From Rouxiella badensis (GTDB lineage: Bacteria; Pseudomonadota; Gammaproteobacteria; Enterobacterales; Enterobacteriaceae), in the NCBI RefSeq assembly GCF_002093665.1, contig NZ_MRWE01000024.1, positions 25,724-74,727 of the forward strand: a DNA stretch of 49,004 nt, given 5' to 3'. Shown here in pieces: positions 1 to 11,438 of this stretch; within the stretch, counting starts at the first letter, position 1; each line of letters begins with the position of its first letter. The translations under genes were made by a program, and so were the position numbers. The notes beneath the pieces are model-generated. The model ran no database searches. It saw nothing but the letters and a program-made list of their open reading frames with translations, and was not told the origin of the DNA.

Positions 1-83
1 GAACTTCTTTTTAAAATTTTGCGGTTTTTTATTTTTACAAAAAAACGTAGCGGTGAAATTATTTATATTTAATAGTTTCTACA

Positions 84-833
84 TCAAGGGGTCATAATCC
101 ATGATTTTCCTGAAAAATGCTGCAATTTAAAATCAACATCGTAAACAGGCGTCAGGTTTTCTGGCTGTAACACGTTCTGTGGTGTCCCCATCGCTACCGT
201 TTTTCCCTTGTGCATCAACCATACCCAATCGGCGTGATGCAGCGTGTGGTTGAGGTCATGGTCGGTGACGAGGGCTATTCCTCCCACGGCGCAAAATTCA
301 TCGATAAGTGCGTCCATCGCCCGTTGATGGGCAATATCCAGGCTATTGGCTGGCTCATCGAGCAGTAAAAGCGCACCTTGCGGATTAATTGTTGGCCAAA
401 CCTGTAATAATGCGGCAACCAGGCGAACGCGCTGCCACTCACCGCCGGAAAGTCGAGTCACCGCTGTTGAAAGTTTGTCGGCCAAATGTAGCTTTCCACA
501 CAGCAGGTTTAACGTTTTTTCAAGCACAACGGGCTCCACGCCGACCGGCTGATGCAAGAATAAATACTGAAATACCGGCATGGTCGAAAGCGGTAAATAT
601 TGCTGGCATAAATAACTGCGGTAACGAGAAAGTTCTCTGCCAGAAAGTTTAGTGATTAATTGACCGTCGATTGATACCTCTCCGGTGGCATTTAGCATTC
701 CGGCGATGCTTGCCAACAGACTGCTCTTTCCTGCCCCATTTGGCCCGACAATATGCACGCGAGCGCCCGCAGATACGCGGGTACTTAAGGGCAAAAAGCG
801 TGACTCCAGCGCCAACTGTTTTATTTTCAGCAT
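84..833 (-). CDS. btuD: Vitamin B12 ABC transporter ATPase BtuD
   Basis: This is the ATP-hydrolysing subunit of the BtuCD-F cobalamin importer, which sits on the cytoplasmic face of the inner membrane and drives B12 uptake through BtuC. The 249-residue length is normal for the family. Walker A (GPNGAGKS) lies at residues 30-37, the ABC signature LSGGE at 128-132, and Walker B (LLLLDE) at 155-160, followed by the D-loop (NSLD) and a switch histidine in VTDHD. It is the last gene of the minus-strand btuC-btuE-btuD set, 77 bases after btuE, with a perfect hairpin in the gap. I see no convincing terminator in the 83 bases after its stop. No B12 riboswitch is visible nearby. Confidence 0.96.
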   Translation of the reverse strand: MLKIKQLALESRFLPLSTRVSAGARVHIVGPNGAGKSSLLASIAGMLNATGEVSIDGQLITKLSGRELSRYRSYLCQQYLPLSTMPVFQYLFLHQPVGVEPVVLEKTLNLLCGKLHLADKLSTAVTRLSGGEWQRVRLVAALLQVWPTINPQGALLLLDEPANSLDIAHQRAMDALIDEFCAVGGIALVTDHDLNHTLHHADWVWLMHKGKTVAMGTPQNVLQPENLTPVYDVDFKLQHFSGKSWIMTP

Positions 834-872
834 AAATTAACCAATATCTGTTGCCGGGAAAATAATAAAGTC

Positions 873-896
873 AGGGCGGAAACTTTCCGCCCTTTT
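873..896. terminator. Hairpin in the btuE-btuD gap
   Basis: A perfect inverted repeat (AGGGCGGAAA on one arm, its complement on the other) sits between btuE and btuD. The T-run on the minus (transcribed) side is poor, so it may be a partial terminator, an mRNA-processing stem or a stability element rather than a true stop. It could lower btuD expression relative to btuE. Confidence 0.45.
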
Positions 897-910
897 AGCC
901 CAAACAAGAT

Positions 911-1462
911 TTATTTCGCCAGCGCTTTTTTAACCGCCTCGAGCAAAATAGGATCTTCCGGCGTCATATCTGGTGCAAACCGTTGAAGCACTTCACCGTC
1001 ACGTCCGATCAGGAACTTCTCAAAGTTCCATAGAATGTTTTCAGGCTTGACCGGCTCACGGCCTTTGCTTGCCAATCGCTGATAGAATTCGCTGCCCTCA
1101 GGTTTTACCGCCTGCGGTTTTGCCGCTGTCAGCGCTTTATACAGCGGATGTCGACCCTCACCGTTGACCTCGATTTTACTAAACAGCGGGAATTTCACGC
1201 CAAACTGGGTAGTACAGAAGGTCTGAATTTCCTCCTCGGTACCCGGCTCCTGCGCGCCAAACTCATTGCACGGGAATCCCAGAACCTCAAAACCTTGCTC
1301 ATGCAAGGACTGATACAGTTTCTCAAGACCTTCATACTGCTTGGTCAGGCCGCACTGTGATGCGACGTTAACCACCAACAACACTTTGCCCTCAAAGGCA
1401 CCCAGTGTGGTTGATTTGCCGTCAATGGTGGTCAGTGGAGTTGAATAAATCGCATGACTCAT
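911..1462 (-). CDS. btuE: Thioredoxin/glutathione peroxidase BtuE
   Basis: This is a glutathione-peroxidase-family enzyme that reduces peroxides, using thioredoxin more than glutathione in the E. coli protein. The peroxidatic cysteine is C37 in the motif NVASQCGLT (the family's selenocysteine position). The resolving region follows in GFPCNEFG and the WNFEKF tryptophan motif is present. I chose the ATG at 1462, not the longer frame opening at 1525, because it gives MSHAIY and 183 residues, the E. coli length, and has GGAT spaced correctly upstream. It lies inside the btu cluster but is not required for B12 transport in E. coli. Confidence 0.95.
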   Translation of the reverse strand: MSHAIYSTPLTTIDGKSTTLGAFEGKVLLVVNVASQCGLTKQYEGLEKLYQSLHEQGFEVLGFPCNEFGAQEPGTEEEIQTFCTTQFGVKFPLFSKIEVNGEGRHPLYKALTAAKPQAVKPEGSEFYQRLASKGREPVKPENILWNFEKFLIGRDGEVLQRFAPDMTPEDPILLEAVKKALAK

Positions 1463-1541
1463 AATTCGTATCCTATTGTCGTGGTTAGGGTAAACACTGT
1501 GATAATAGCGAAAACTGGACAGCAATCGATGAAAATGCTGC

Positions 1542-2549
1542 CTAGTCGAGCCGCTCGCCTCTCGCCAGCAGCCAAATAAATAGGGGCGCGCCCAAAACGG
1601 CGGTCACGACCCCGATAGGGAGTTCGGCAGAATACAGCGCAATGCGCGCCATCACGTCCGCCGATAATAATACGCCACCGCCGGCCAGCGCGCAGGCAGG
1701 AAGCAGTCGCCGTTGATCGGTTATGCCGCTTAAGCGCAGCAAATGGGGGATAACCAGACCCACAAAGCCGATGACACCTGCCAGCGCGACGCTAATGCCT
1801 ACTATCCAGCCCATCGCGAGCACCAGCAAATTACGCCAGACGGCGACAGGCAGACCAAGCTGCTGCGCCTGATGGGCGCCAAGTGAAAGCAGATTCAGGG
1901 GATGCCCCTGCGCGCAGAGCCACAGCAAAACCGGCAACAGCAACAGGCCAAGCCACGACTGACGCCAGTCGATACCGCCAAAACCGCCCATCATCCAGTA
2001 CATCAGCTGACGCAGGTCGAGGCTGGAACTAAAGTACACCGCCCACGTCATGATGGCGCTACAGATAATGCCAATCGCGACGCCGACCAGCAGCAGTCGC
2101 GAATGCGCAAACAGCCGCCTGCGGGCGAAATACAGCAAGACGAAGGTGACTGCCAGCGAACCGGCAACCGCCGCAAGACTCATTATCCATATAGGAAGCA
2201 GGCCGTGGCCCAACAGGACACAAATCACCAGCGCTACGCCACCGCCGCTTGAGACCCCGAGCAGACCCGGCTCAGCCAGCGAGTTTTCAAACAGTGCCTG
2301 CATCACGGCTCCGCAAACGGCAAGCCCTGCCCCAACGAGTATCACCGCCAACGCGCGTGGCAGTCGAATCTGCCAGACAAACAGTTTAGCCGAAGGTGTC
2401 AGCCATTGATCCGGCCACAGCCAGCTGTCACCCGCGCAAAGGCTGAAAATCAGCACCGCTGCCAACAGCAGAGTCAGCGCCGTTAGCCGTTTAACGTCAC
2501 GGCTTTTTTGTTGCTGTTCAAGCTGAATGAAAGAAGGGGTAGATGACAT
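1542..2549 (-). CDS. btuC: Vitamin B12 ABC transporter permease BtuC
   Basis: This is the membrane-spanning subunit of the cobalamin importer, a FecCD-family permease that works as a homodimer with BtuD. About ten hydrophobic helices are visible, and conserved stretches such as [16 protein letters not shown] and [10 protein letters not shown] match E. coli BtuC closely. The start is uncertain. The ATG at 2549 gives 335 residues, with AGGAG about 15 bases upstream. An in-frame ATG at 2576 would add nine residues but lacks a clear ribosome-binding site. It is first in the btuC-btuE-btuD set. In E. coli btuC follows ihfA directly, whereas here two small genes intervene. Confidence 0.94.
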   Translation of the reverse strand: MSSTPSFIQLEQQQKSRDVKRLTALTLLLAAVLIFSLCAGDSWLWPDQWLTPSAKLFVWQIRLPRALAVILVGAGLAVCGAVMQALFENSLAEPGLLGVSSGGGVALVICVLLGHGLLPIWIMSLAAVAGSLAVTFVLLYFARRRLFAHSRLLLVGVAIGIICSAIMTWAVYFSSSLDLRQLMYWMMGGFGGIDWRQSWLGLLLLPVLLWLCAQGHPLNLLSLGAHQAQQLGLPVAVWRNLLVLAMGWIVGISVALAGVIGFVGLVIPHLLRLSGITDQRRLLPACALAGGGVLLSADVMARIALYSAELPIGVVTAVLGAPLFIWLLARGERLD

Positions 2550-2655
2550 GTTAGCGGGGCAAGCTCCTGAGGCCATTCGGTGTTTCTGATTTTCATATTA
2601 AACAGTTAATAGCAGATTTGAACGCTAAATAGCGGCTTGCCGGAAAAAAGTCGAT

Positions 2656-2687
2656 AAAAAAAGCTGCCGCACGGGTTGCGACAGCTT
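2656..2687 (-). terminator. Rho-independent terminator after the DUF2502 gene
   Basis: Read on the minus strand, AAGCTG-CGCA pairs with TGCG-CAGCTT across one mismatch and a five-base loop, and is followed directly by a run of seven T. It closes the DUF2502 gene just downstream of its stop codon and separates it from btuC. Confidence 0.85.
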
Positions 2688-2717
2688 CATTGACTCCGCG
2701 CTTTTTACTGCGCGAGA

Positions 2718-3095
2718 TTAGCTATGTGGACCGCTGGTTGGCGGAATAGGCCCATGGCCCTCTGCGCCGTGCGTGCCATTGCCCTGGTCAGGACGCATGC
2801 CCCTTTCTGCACCGGCAAAGTGTTTTGGTGGCGGTTTAGGGTCCCAACGATCGCCATGCCAGTAAAGACCGCGGCTGTTGCGCTCCCCCAGGCGCTTGTT
2901 GTGGTGCTGATGCCACCACTGCGGCGAGCGCCACTCATAACCATCCCAATAGTGACCGCGAGTGTCTTGGTCACCAATATGAATGGAACCGCTCGGCGTA
3001 TTGACGTCGACGTTTACGGCGGCCTGGGCAACGTTGATTTGCGCGACGGCCGGTAGGGTCAATGCGAGGCAAAGCATCAAATGAGATTTTTTCAC
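2718..3095 (-). CDS. DUF2502 (YpeC-like) exported protein
   Basis: This is a small exported protein of unknown function in the DUF2502 family (E. coli YpeC relatives). The start is best placed at the GTG at 3095: it has AAGGTGG at the right distance and opens a signal peptide (MKKSHLMLCLALTLPAVA..., cleavage near AQA-AVNV). This gives 125 residues, against 139 from the upstream ATG. The mature part has the family hallmark GDxDxxGxYWDGxxWR, then many W, H and P residues and a His/Gly-rich tail. It is divergent from the 51-residue lipoprotein gene and has its own terminator. The family name is firm. The role is unknown; an envelope or metal-related function would be speculation. Confidence 0.82.
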   Translation of the reverse strand: MKKSHLMLCLALTLPAVAQINVAQAAVNVDVNTPSGSIHIGDQDTRGHYWDGYEWRSPQWWHQHHNKRLGERNSRGLYWHGDRWDPKPPPKHFAGAERGMRPDQGNGTHGAEGHGPIPPTSGPHS

Positions 3096-3360
3096 AACAT
3101 CCACCTTAGTTTTATTTCCTGAGAAATTTAATAACAAGATGAATTATAGCTTAATCTAGGAAGACTGGGGATTTTCAGATAAATTGCGGCATGCTTACAA
3201 TTAAAAAACAGTTGTATCAAAATAGAAATGAATTAATAGACTCTTGCGTAAATAACATTCAGCTTTCATAACTGCGCTAACATCTCTTAACGTTAGTCTG
3301 ACAACAGATATTTTTCGTTTTATTTATAATCGGGCTGTTTAAACTAACAAAGGAATAATT

Positions 3361-3516
3361 ATGCGTCGTATTTTGGCATTTGTTACCGTGGCTCTGGTTG
3401 CCTGTAGCCTCAGCGGCTGCTTATTCCCACCGTTCTGGGGTCCAGGTGGTGGCGGTGGTGGCGGTTATCACGGCGGTGGCGGCGGCGGCTGGCACGGCGG
3501 CGGCCCAGGTCACTAA
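3361..3516 (+). CDS. Small Gly/His-rich lipoprotein (51 residues)
   Basis: This short gene encodes 51 residues: a lipoprotein-type signal with the lipobox LSGC (Cys20), then PPFWGP, then a tail almost entirely of Gly with Tyr-His, Trp-His and a final His. An ideal ribosome-binding site (AAAGGAATAATT-ATG) and a strong terminator 95 bases after the stop support it as real. Mature protein would be a lipidated peptide of about 31 residues with a low-complexity His/Gly tail. It is divergent from the DUF2502 gene across about 265 bases. I do not recognise a named family. The tail resembles metal-binding or surface-exposed low-complexity peptides, but that is inference only. Confidence 0.75.
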   Translation: MRRILAFVTVALVACSLSGCLFPPFWGPGGGGGGGYHGGGGGGWHGGGPGH

Positions 3517-3891
3517 TCGCGAGAAATGTTAACTTAAGCGTTTGTCGGTGGCATTACCGATATTAATCTCGCTAAGGTTCATTTTTTCGCAACAGTATTG
3601 ACAACTTTATCAAGGGGCTTCGGCCCCTTTTTTTATTGTCCTAACGCTGAACAATAAAACAAAAAATCGTGCTCTAAATTAAATAAACTGCATCGTTAAA
3701 TATTTAAAAAACGATTTAAGATAATTCCCTTTTCTCGATGAAATTTAATCTATCAGACTATTCCTGAAGATCCCAACACCTTAACGTTATCTTTTCACTT
3801 TCATTAAATACTTTTCAGTAGACACATTTTGGTCATATCTCGCGCCCCCTCCTTCATTCCCTGGCAGGGGTTCTTTTTTCAAATCGCGAGC
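3517..3891. other. Non-coding stretch between the lipoprotein gene and ihfA terminator
   Basis: Apart from the plus-strand terminator at 3612-3634, this AT-rich stretch shows no convincing gene or RNA. Short frames such as the one opening at 3738 stop after a few codons. Confidence 0.5.
3612..3634 (+). terminator. Rho-independent terminator after the 51-residue lipoprotein gene
   Basis: The stem AGGGGC-TTCG-GCCCCT has a UUCG tetraloop and is followed by a run of seven T. It is a textbook intrinsic terminator for the plus-strand lipoprotein transcript. Confidence 0.93.
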
Positions 3892-3922
3892 AAAAAAAAA
3901 GGCCGCATACGCGGCCTTTTTA
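3892..3922 (-). terminator. Rho-independent terminator after ihfA
   Basis: On the minus strand, AAGGCCGCGTATGCGGCCTT forms a strong stem followed by nine or more T residues. It lies 11 bases after the ihfA stop and ends the pheMST-ihfA transcript. Confidence 0.92.
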
Positions 3923-3932
3923 TCAGACTGAC

Positions 3933-4229
3933 TTATTCTTTCGGAGTGGCGTTTTCCACTCTGCTCTTCAACTTCTGTCCTGGACGGAAGGTCACCACAC
4001 GGCGCGCCGTAATAGGAATGTCCTCGCCAGTTTTCGGGTTACGCCCCGGACGTTGGTTTTTGTCACGCAGATCAAAATTGCCAAAGCCAGACAATTTAAC
4101 TTGTTCACCGTTCTCTAAAGCACGACGTACTTCTTCAAAGAATAGCTCAACCAGGTCTTTGGCATCCCGTTTGCTCAGCCCGAGCTTCTCAAACAGGTGT
4201 TCTGACATTTCAGCTTTAGTAAGCGCCAT
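3933..4229 (-). CDS. ihfA: Integration host factor subunit alpha
   Basis: This is the alpha subunit of IHF, the heterodimeric DNA-bending protein used in recombination, replication, phage integration and transcription. The 98-residue length is standard. The beta-ribbon arm motif [13 protein letters not shown], with its intercalating proline region, and the C-terminal [15 protein letters not shown] are clear. The gene follows pheT by four bases, as in E. coli, so it is co-transcribed with the pheST operon. It ends at a strong terminator. Confidence 0.98.
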   Translation of the reverse strand: MALTKAEMSEHLFEKLGLSKRDAKDLVELFFEEVRRALENGEQVKLSGFGNFDLRDKNQRPGRNPKTGEDIPITARRVVTFRPGQKLKSRVENATPKE

Positions 4230-4233
4230 AGGT

Positions 4234-6621
4234 TCAATCCCTCAAGGATGCTTGGAATCGCTGTTTTAGAGCCTCTACACATCTTGCAACAGTAGCGGCA
4301 ATCTCCTCTTCTTCCAGTGTACGAGCGGTATCCTGCAATACCAGACTGATAGCCAGGCTTTTAAAACCATCCGCTACGCCCTTGCCACGGTACACGTCAA
4401 ATAAGTTTACGCCAACTACCTGATTTGCGCCAACTTTCTTACACTCTACCAAAATATCGTCTGCGGCGACGTTTTCAGGGACCACAACGGCGATGTCACG
4501 ACGGTTTGCAGGGAAGCGAGAAATCTCGCGCGCGTCAGGCAGGACGCGGTCTGCAAGCTTATTCCACTCCATTTCGAACACCACAGTGCGACCATTCAGG
4601 TCAAGCTTACGTTCCAGTTCTGGATGTACTACTCCAATGAAACCAATACGTTCGCCGTGTAAATAAATTGCAGCACTCTGCCCCGGATGCAGCGCCGGGT
4701 TCACTTCTGCCTTGAACTGAATCTGGTCTAATTTGCCGGTAAGTTCAAGAATCGCTTCAAGATCACCCTTCAAATCGTAGTAGTCAACTGACTGACGCGC
4801 CAGATCCCAATGTTCTTCATTTCTGTTGCCTGAGATAACACCTGACAGCATGAGATCCTGACGAATACCCAAATATGCTTCAGAATCAGGAACAAAACGC
4901 AGGCCGCTCTCGAACAGACGCACGCGACTCTGCTGGCGATTCTGGTTGTAAACCACTGAAGTCAGTAAGCCAGTCCACAGCGAAAGACGCATTGCAGACA
5001 TCTCTACGGAGATTGGGTTAGGCAGGATCAGCGCTTCTTCGCCCGGATGCAGCCATTGCTGAACCTTAGGATCGACAAAGCTGTAGGTGATCGCTTCCTG
5101 GAAACCGCGATCAACCAGCAGATTTTTCACACGTTTCAGAGAAAGATCCGCTTCGCGATGCTGGGTCATTTCCAGATTGGCTTTGACGGGTACGTCAGGA
5201 ATATTGTTGTAGCCGTAAACGCGCGCGACTTCTTCAACCAGGTCTTCTTCGATTTGCATATCGAAACGCCAGCTTGGCGCAACGGCAACCCAGCTTTCTG
5301 CCTGCACTTCAACCTGGCAGCCCAGACGCTTGAGAATATCAGTCACCTGCGCATCTTCTACGTGGTGGCCAATCAGGCGATCCAGCTTCTCACGACGCAG
5401 GGTAATTTTGGCCGCTTTAGGCAGCGTAGCGTCAGTGGTAACGTCAATAATCGGGCCAGCCTGTCCGCCACAGATTTCCAGCAGCAGCGCGGTAGCTCGC
5501 TCCATTGCCTTACGCTGCAACTCAGGATCTACGCCACGCTCATAGCGGTGCGATGCATCAGTGTGCAGACCCTGACGGCGCGCACGGCCGGTAATTGACA
5601 GCGGATTGAAGAAGGCAGACTCCAGCAGCACGTCCTGAGTCTGTGCGTTAACGCCGGAATGCGCCCCGCCGAAAATACCTCCCATTGCCAGCGCTTTCTT
5701 GTGGTCAGCAATAACCAGCACGTCGTCATTCAGTTTGGCCGTAGTGCCGTCCAGAAGCGTCAGCTCTTCGTCTTTGTTAGCCAGACGCACAACGATGCCG
5801 CCTTCGATGCGGTTCAGGTCGAAGGCATGCATTGGCTGGCCCAGTTCGAGCAGCACGTAGTTGGTGATGTCGACAACCGGGTCGATGGAACGAATACCGC
5901 AGCGGCGAAGCTTCTCGCTCATCCACAGGGGTGTTGGAGCGGCAACGTTAATATTTTTAACAACGCGGCCCAGATAGCGTGGGCAGGCCTCGTTAGCCTT
6001 AACCTCGATTGGCAGCGTGTCATTGATGGTTGCAGCCACTGGAGACATGTCTGGTTCAATCAGCGGCAGCTGGTTGATAACCGCGACGTCGCGCGCAACG
6101 CCGATGATGCCCAGGCAATCAGCGCGGTTAGGGGTGACGCTGATTTCGATAGTGTTGTCGTCAAGCTTCAGGAATTCACGGATGTCAGTGCCAATTGGCG
6201 CATCCAGCGGCAGCTCGATGATCCCTTCGCTCTCAACGTCAATACCCAGCTCGGAGAACGAGCACAGCATGCCTTCAGAAGGCTCACCGCGCAGTTTCGC
6301 CGCCTTGATTTTGAAATCACCCGGCAGAACGGCACCGACGGTCGCCACGGCCACTTTCAGGCCCTGACGGCAGTTTGGCGCGCCGCAGACGATATCGAGC
6401 AGGCGATCGCCGCCCACGTTGATTTTAGTGACACGCAGTTTGTCGGCGTTGGGATGCTGGCCACACTCGACCACTTCCCCCACGACCACGCCGTTGAAAG
6501 CGCCAGCAACGGCATCAACACCGTCAACTTCCAGGCCGGCCATAGTAATTTGTTCTGATAGTTCTTCGCTGCTGATGGCTGGGTTTACCCACTCACGCAA
6601 CCAGAGTTCACTGAATTTCAT
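4234..6621 (-). CDS. pheT: Phenylalanine-tRNA ligase beta subunit
   Basis: This is the large subunit of the (alpha-beta)2 phenylalanyl-tRNA synthetase. The 795 residues match the usual length. In order: an N-terminal tRNA-binding (EMAP-like) domain around residues 40-150 ([15 protein letters not shown]), the B3/B4 editing domain (about 210-380, [11 protein letters not shown] and RYERGVDP), the B5 domain (about 400-475), the catalytic-like core and a C-terminal FDX-ACB anticodon-binding domain ([15 protein letters not shown] near residue 705). It lies 14 bases after pheS and 4 before ihfA. The long antisense reading frame on the plus strand here is a shadow. Confidence 0.98.
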   Translation of the reverse strand: MKFSELWLREWVNPAISSEELSEQITMAGLEVDGVDAVAGAFNGVVVGEVVECGQHPNADKLRVTKINVGGDRLLDIVCGAPNCRQGLKVAVATVGAVLPGDFKIKAAKLRGEPSEGMLCSFSELGIDVESEGIIELPLDAPIGTDIREFLKLDDNTIEISVTPNRADCLGIIGVARDVAVINQLPLIEPDMSPVAATINDTLPIEVKANEACPRYLGRVVKNINVAAPTPLWMSEKLRRCGIRSIDPVVDITNYVLLELGQPMHAFDLNRIEGGIVVRLANKDEELTLLDGTTAKLNDDVLVIADHKKALAMGGIFGGAHSGVNAQTQDVLLESAFFNPLSITGRARRQGLHTDASHRYERGVDPELQRKAMERATALLLEICGGQAGPIIDVTTDATLPKAAKITLRREKLDRLIGHHVEDAQVTDILKRLGCQVEVQAESWVAVAPSWRFDMQIEEDLVEEVARVYGYNNIPDVPVKANLEMTQHREADLSLKRVKNLLVDRGFQEAITYSFVDPKVQQWLHPGEEALILPNPISVEMSAMRLSLWTGLLTSVVYNQNRQQSRVRLFESGLRFVPDSEAYLGIRQDLMLSGVISGNRNEEHWDLARQSVDYYDLKGDLEAILELTGKLDQIQFKAEVNPALHPGQSAAIYLHGERIGFIGVVHPELERKLDLNGRTVVFEMEWNKLADRVLPDAREISRFPANRRDIAVVVPENVAADDILVECKKVGANQVVGVNLFDVYRGKGVADGFKSLAISLVLQDTARTLEEEEIAATVARCVEALKQRFQASLRD

Positions 6622-6635
6622 GTGATATTCCCGCC

Positions 6636-7728
<1,093 letters not shown>

Positions 7729-7774
7729 AGCGCTTTTTTCCGTTTCTTTTCTTACGCGCGAAAGCCTTCCTGAG

Positions 7775-7819
7775 TCAGGCGCTAAAGTAAAAAAAGAAGC
7801 GGAAAATAGCAGCATTCAT
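7775..7819 (-). CDS. pheM: pheST attenuation leader peptide PheM
   Basis: A 14-codon frame reads MNAAIFRFFFYFSA followed by TGA. It is almost identical to E. coli PheM (which ends in ST) and contains five Phe codons. Ribosome progress over these codons reports the level of charged tRNA-Phe and controls the downstream attenuator. It lies between the rplT terminator and pheS. It is too short for standard gene callers but the identity is clear. Confidence 0.95.
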   Translation of the reverse strand: MNAAIFRFFFYFSA

Positions 7820-7862
7820 GCTTGCATTACCTTAAATATTAACGGTTTTATCAATGCAATAT

Positions 7863-7887
7863 AAAAGAGGGAGCAAGCTCCCTCTTT
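7863..7887 (-). terminator. Terminator after rplT
   Basis: The minus strand reads AAAGAGGGAGC-TTGC-like loop with a complementary GCTCCCTCTTT arm: a compact GC-rich hairpin flanked by A and T runs just after the rplT stop. It separates the infC-rpmI-rplT transcript from the pheM leader, probably with some read-through as in E. coli. Confidence 0.85.
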
Positions 7888-7895
7888 CACCTGAC

Positions 7896-8267
<372 letters not shown>

Positions 8268-8311
8268 TTATTCTTGATTAAAAAAAGTGATATATCTTTA
8301 AGGATATATTT

Positions 8312-8509
8312 TTAAGCGTACGGCAAGCATGCAACAACCAGACCCAAATCGTTCTTGGATACTTGGCCTTTTGGACGCAGGTGACGTTTACGCTTAGTCG
8401 ATTTTTTGGTCAGAATGTGACGCAGGTTAGCGTGCTTACGCTTAAAACCACCGTTAGCGGTTTTTTTGAAGCGTTTAGCGGCGCCGCGTACTGTTTTGAT
8501 CTTTGGCAT
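8312..8509 (-). CDS. rpmI: 50S ribosomal protein L35
   Basis: L35 is a small, highly basic 50S protein. The start is the ATG at 8509 giving [17 protein letters not shown] and 65 residues, identical in length to E. coli L35. The longer frame reaching back to 8578 runs into the intergenic regulatory region and is not used. It is the middle gene of infC-rpmI-rplT. Confidence 0.98.
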   Translation of the reverse strand: MPKIKTVRGAAKRFKKTANGGFKRKHANLRHILTKKSTKRKRHLRPKGQVSKNDLGLVVACLPYA

Positions 8510-8561
8510 TATAAATAATTCCACTTCGCATTGTTGATAACATGAATCAGTAAGGCGAACA

Positions 8562-8593
8562 TGACCCACGGCATGCAAGCACGCTGTGGGTCA
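8562..8593 (-). promoter_or_regulatory. infC-rpmI intergenic hairpin, likely part of the L20 operator
   Basis: In the 99 bases between infC and rpmI, the arms TGACCCAC and GTGGGTCA (minus strand) can close a long stem with further interior pairing. In E. coli, L20 represses rpmI-rplT translation by binding structures in this leader. The position fits, but I cannot confirm that this stem is the L20-binding fold. Confidence 0.45.
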
Positions 8594-8608
8594 GGCTACT
8601 TGAGAGCC

Positions 8609-9163
<555 letters not shown>

Positions 9164-11092
9164 TTATTCCTCCAGTTGATGAAGACTTCTGCTGCGGATC
9201 TCCGCCAGCAGTTTGTCAACGACTTCGCTAACGTCCATGCTTCCCAGGTCTTTACCGCGGCGGGTACGAACGGCAACTTTGCCTGCTTCGACCTCTTTAT
9301 CACCACAAACCAACATATAGGGAACACGACGCAGCGTGTGCTCGCGGATTTTAAAGCCAATCTTCTCATTTCTCAAGTCGGCTTTAACGCGAATACCTGC
9401 ATCTTGCAGTTTTTTGGTTAATTCTTCGACATAAGGCGCCTGTGAATCGGTAATATTCATCACAACTACCTGTACCGGTGCAATCCAGGTTGGGAAGAAG
9501 CCCGCGTATTCTTCTGTCAGAATACCAATGAAGCGTTCCATTGAACCCAAAATTGCTCGGTGAATCATAACCGGGGTCTTACGATCGTTGCTTTCGCCGA
9601 TGTAAGTGGCGTCTAAACGCTCCGGTAATGAAAAGTCGAGCTGCACGGTACCACACTGCCACGCACGATCCAAACAATCATGCAAGGTAAATTCAATTTT
9701 CGGACCATAGAAGGCCCCTTCACCCGGCTGATATTCGAATGCGATGTCATTTTCGACTAACGCAGCCGCAAGGTCGGCTTCGGCACGGTCCCACATTTCG
9801 TCGGTACCGATGCGTTTGACAGGACGGGTCGAGAGCTTGACTACCACCTTCTCAAACCCGAAAGTGCCGTACATATCGTAGACCATTTTGATACAGCTGT
9901 TCACTTCATCGCGAACCTGCTCTTCTGTACAGAAGATGTGGGCGTCGTCCTGAGTGAAGCCACGAACGCGCATCAGGCCGTGCAAGGCACCCGACGGTTC
10001 ATTACGGTGACAGCTACCAAATTCAGCCATGCGCAGCGGCAGATCGCGGTAAGACTTCAACCCTTGGTTGAAAATCTGCACGTGACCTGGGCAGTTCATC
10101 GGCTTGATGCAGTATTCACGGTTCTCGGAAGAGGTGGTGAACATCGCTTCTTTGTAGTTGTCCCAGTGGCCCGTTTTTTCCCACAGCACACGGTCCATCA
10201 TGAACGGGCCTTTCACTTCCTGATACTGATAAGACTTCAGCTTCATGCGCACGAAGACTTCCAGCTCGCGGAAGATGGTCCAGCCGTCGTTGTGCCAGAA
10301 CACCATACCCGGCGCTTCTTCCTGCATGTGATACAGGTCAAGCTGCTTACCGATTTTACGGTGGTCGCGCTTACCGGCTTCTTCAAGACGTTGCAGGTAG
10401 GAGTTCAGCTGCTTCTTGTCAGCCCAGGCTGTACCATAAATGCGCTGCAACATTTTATTGTTGCTGTCGCCACGCCAGTAAGCGCCAGAAGTCTTCTGTA
10501 GCTTGAAGTGGTGGCAGAAACGCATGTTCGGCACGTGTGGACCACGGCACATATCAACGTATTCTTCGTGATGATACAGGCCCGGACGATCGTCATGGCT
10601 GATGTTTTCATCAAGAATAGTCATTTTGTACTGCTCGCCGCGACTCTCAAAGGTGTCGCGCGCTTCCTGCCAGCTGACTTTCTTTTTAATAACGTCGTAA
10701 TTCTTTTCAGCCAGCTCGTGCATGCGCTTTTCAAGCAGGTCGAGATCTTCCTGAGTCAACGTGCGGTCCAGGTCAACATCGTAGTAGAAACCGTTGTCGA
10801 TAGTAGGACCGATAGCCATCTTGGTGTTAGGCCAGAGCTGCTTAATCGCATGACCCAACAGGTGCGCACAGGAGTGACGGAGAATTTCAAGTCCGGCATC
10901 ATCTTTGGCGGTGATAATGGCTAATTGAGCATCGTTCTCGATGAGATCGCTGGCATCAACCAGCTCACCGTTTACACGACCGGCGATACAGGCTTTCGCC
11001 AGACCCGGACCGATATCCAGTGCCACATCATAAGGAGAAACGGGATGATCAAACTGACGCTGACTTCCGTCAGGGAGAGTAATAACAGGCAT
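9164..11092 (-). CDS. thrS: Threonine-tRNA ligase
   Basis: This class II synthetase charges tRNA-Thr and edits mischarged Ser-tRNA. The 642 residues are standard. The TGS domain occupies about 1-60, the editing domain follows with [10 protein letters not shown] (HxxxH near residue 73) and CRGPH, then the catalytic core with zinc-binding Cys in [12 protein letters not shown], and the C-terminal anticodon-binding domain. A good ribosome-binding site (GAGGAAACAAC) precedes the ATG at 11092. In E. coli ThrS represses its own translation by binding a tRNA-like leader. It is followed by infC after 3 bases. Confidence 0.98.
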   Translation of the reverse strand: MPVITLPDGSQRQFDHPVSPYDVALDIGPGLAKACIAGRVNGELVDASDLIENDAQLAIITAKDDAGLEILRHSCAHLLGHAIKQLWPNTKMAIGPTIDNGFYYDVDLDRTLTQEDLDLLEKRMHELAEKNYDVIKKKVSWQEARDTFESRGEQYKMTILDENISHDDRPGLYHHEEYVDMCRGPHVPNMRFCHHFKLQKTSGAYWRGDSNNKMLQRIYGTAWADKKQLNSYLQRLEEAGKRDHRKIGKQLDLYHMQEEAPGMVFWHNDGWTIFRELEVFVRMKLKSYQYQEVKGPFMMDRVLWEKTGHWDNYKEAMFTTSSENREYCIKPMNCPGHVQIFNQGLKSYRDLPLRMAEFGSCHRNEPSGALHGLMRVRGFTQDDAHIFCTEEQVRDEVNSCIKMVYDMYGTFGFEKVVVKLSTRPVKRIGTDEMWDRAEADLAAALVENDIAFEYQPGEGAFYGPKIEFTLHDCLDRAWQCGTVQLDFSLPERLDATYIGESNDRKTPVMIHRAILGSMERFIGILTEEYAGFFPTWIAPVQVVVMNITDSQAPYVEELTKKLQDAGIRVKADLRNEKIGFKIREHTLRRVPYMLVCGDKEVEAGKVAVRTRRGKDLGSMDVSEVVDKLLAEIRSRSLHQLEE

Positions 11093-11390
11093 GTTGTTTC
11101 CTCATCTACAGTGGTGCCCCACACGACAGAGCACATATAGAAAAATATTTGTATTTGAATTCATTTGGTTAATTGCGCTATTTAGCTTTACCTTGCCAAA
11201 TATGTACACGCATAAGCTCAATCAACGGCAGAACTTAGGGTGTGACGCAAACAACTGGAAAAGAGTGTAACACCCGTAAAGCGCATTTTTCCAGCAACTT
11301 ACGTGGCTTTTTTTGGGGAATACAGGCGTTACTGGCGTTGAGCCCAGTGATAGCAGGAGTGTGCAAGATTTCATGAAAGCACGGAAAGAT
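11093..11390 (-). promoter_or_regulatory. thrS leader and upstream region
   Basis: The 298 bases upstream of thrS hold its leader. Just before the ribosome-binding site the minus strand can fold GTGG-GGCA-CCAC, preceded by a CGT triplet, the tRNA-Thr anticodon sequence, in CTGTCGTGTGG. This is reminiscent of the tRNA-mimicking E. coli thrS operator. Further up, GGGTGT and ACACCC form a wide dyad around 11238-11274. I could not fix a promoter. Operator assignment rests on position and partial resemblance. Confidence 0.4.
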
Positions 11391-11427
11391 TAAACGCCCC
11401 CGGATGTGTTTCCACAGGGGGCGTTTA
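11391..11427 (-). terminator. Terminator after emtA
   Basis: A long stem pairs TAAACGCCCCC with GGGGGCGTTTA around a 15-base loop just after the emtA stop. The A/T ends of the stem supply the weak A-U pairs expected at an intrinsic terminator. Confidence 0.75.
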
Positions 11428-11438
11428 TTGAATTCGTC

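Noticed and set aside
1-83. Terminator after btuD
   Set aside because: A-runs and T-runs are present but no stable stem could be drawn, so no call was made.
5659-6558. 299-codon open frame on the plus strand inside pheT
   Set aside because: Antisense shadow of pheT; no recognisable protein features.
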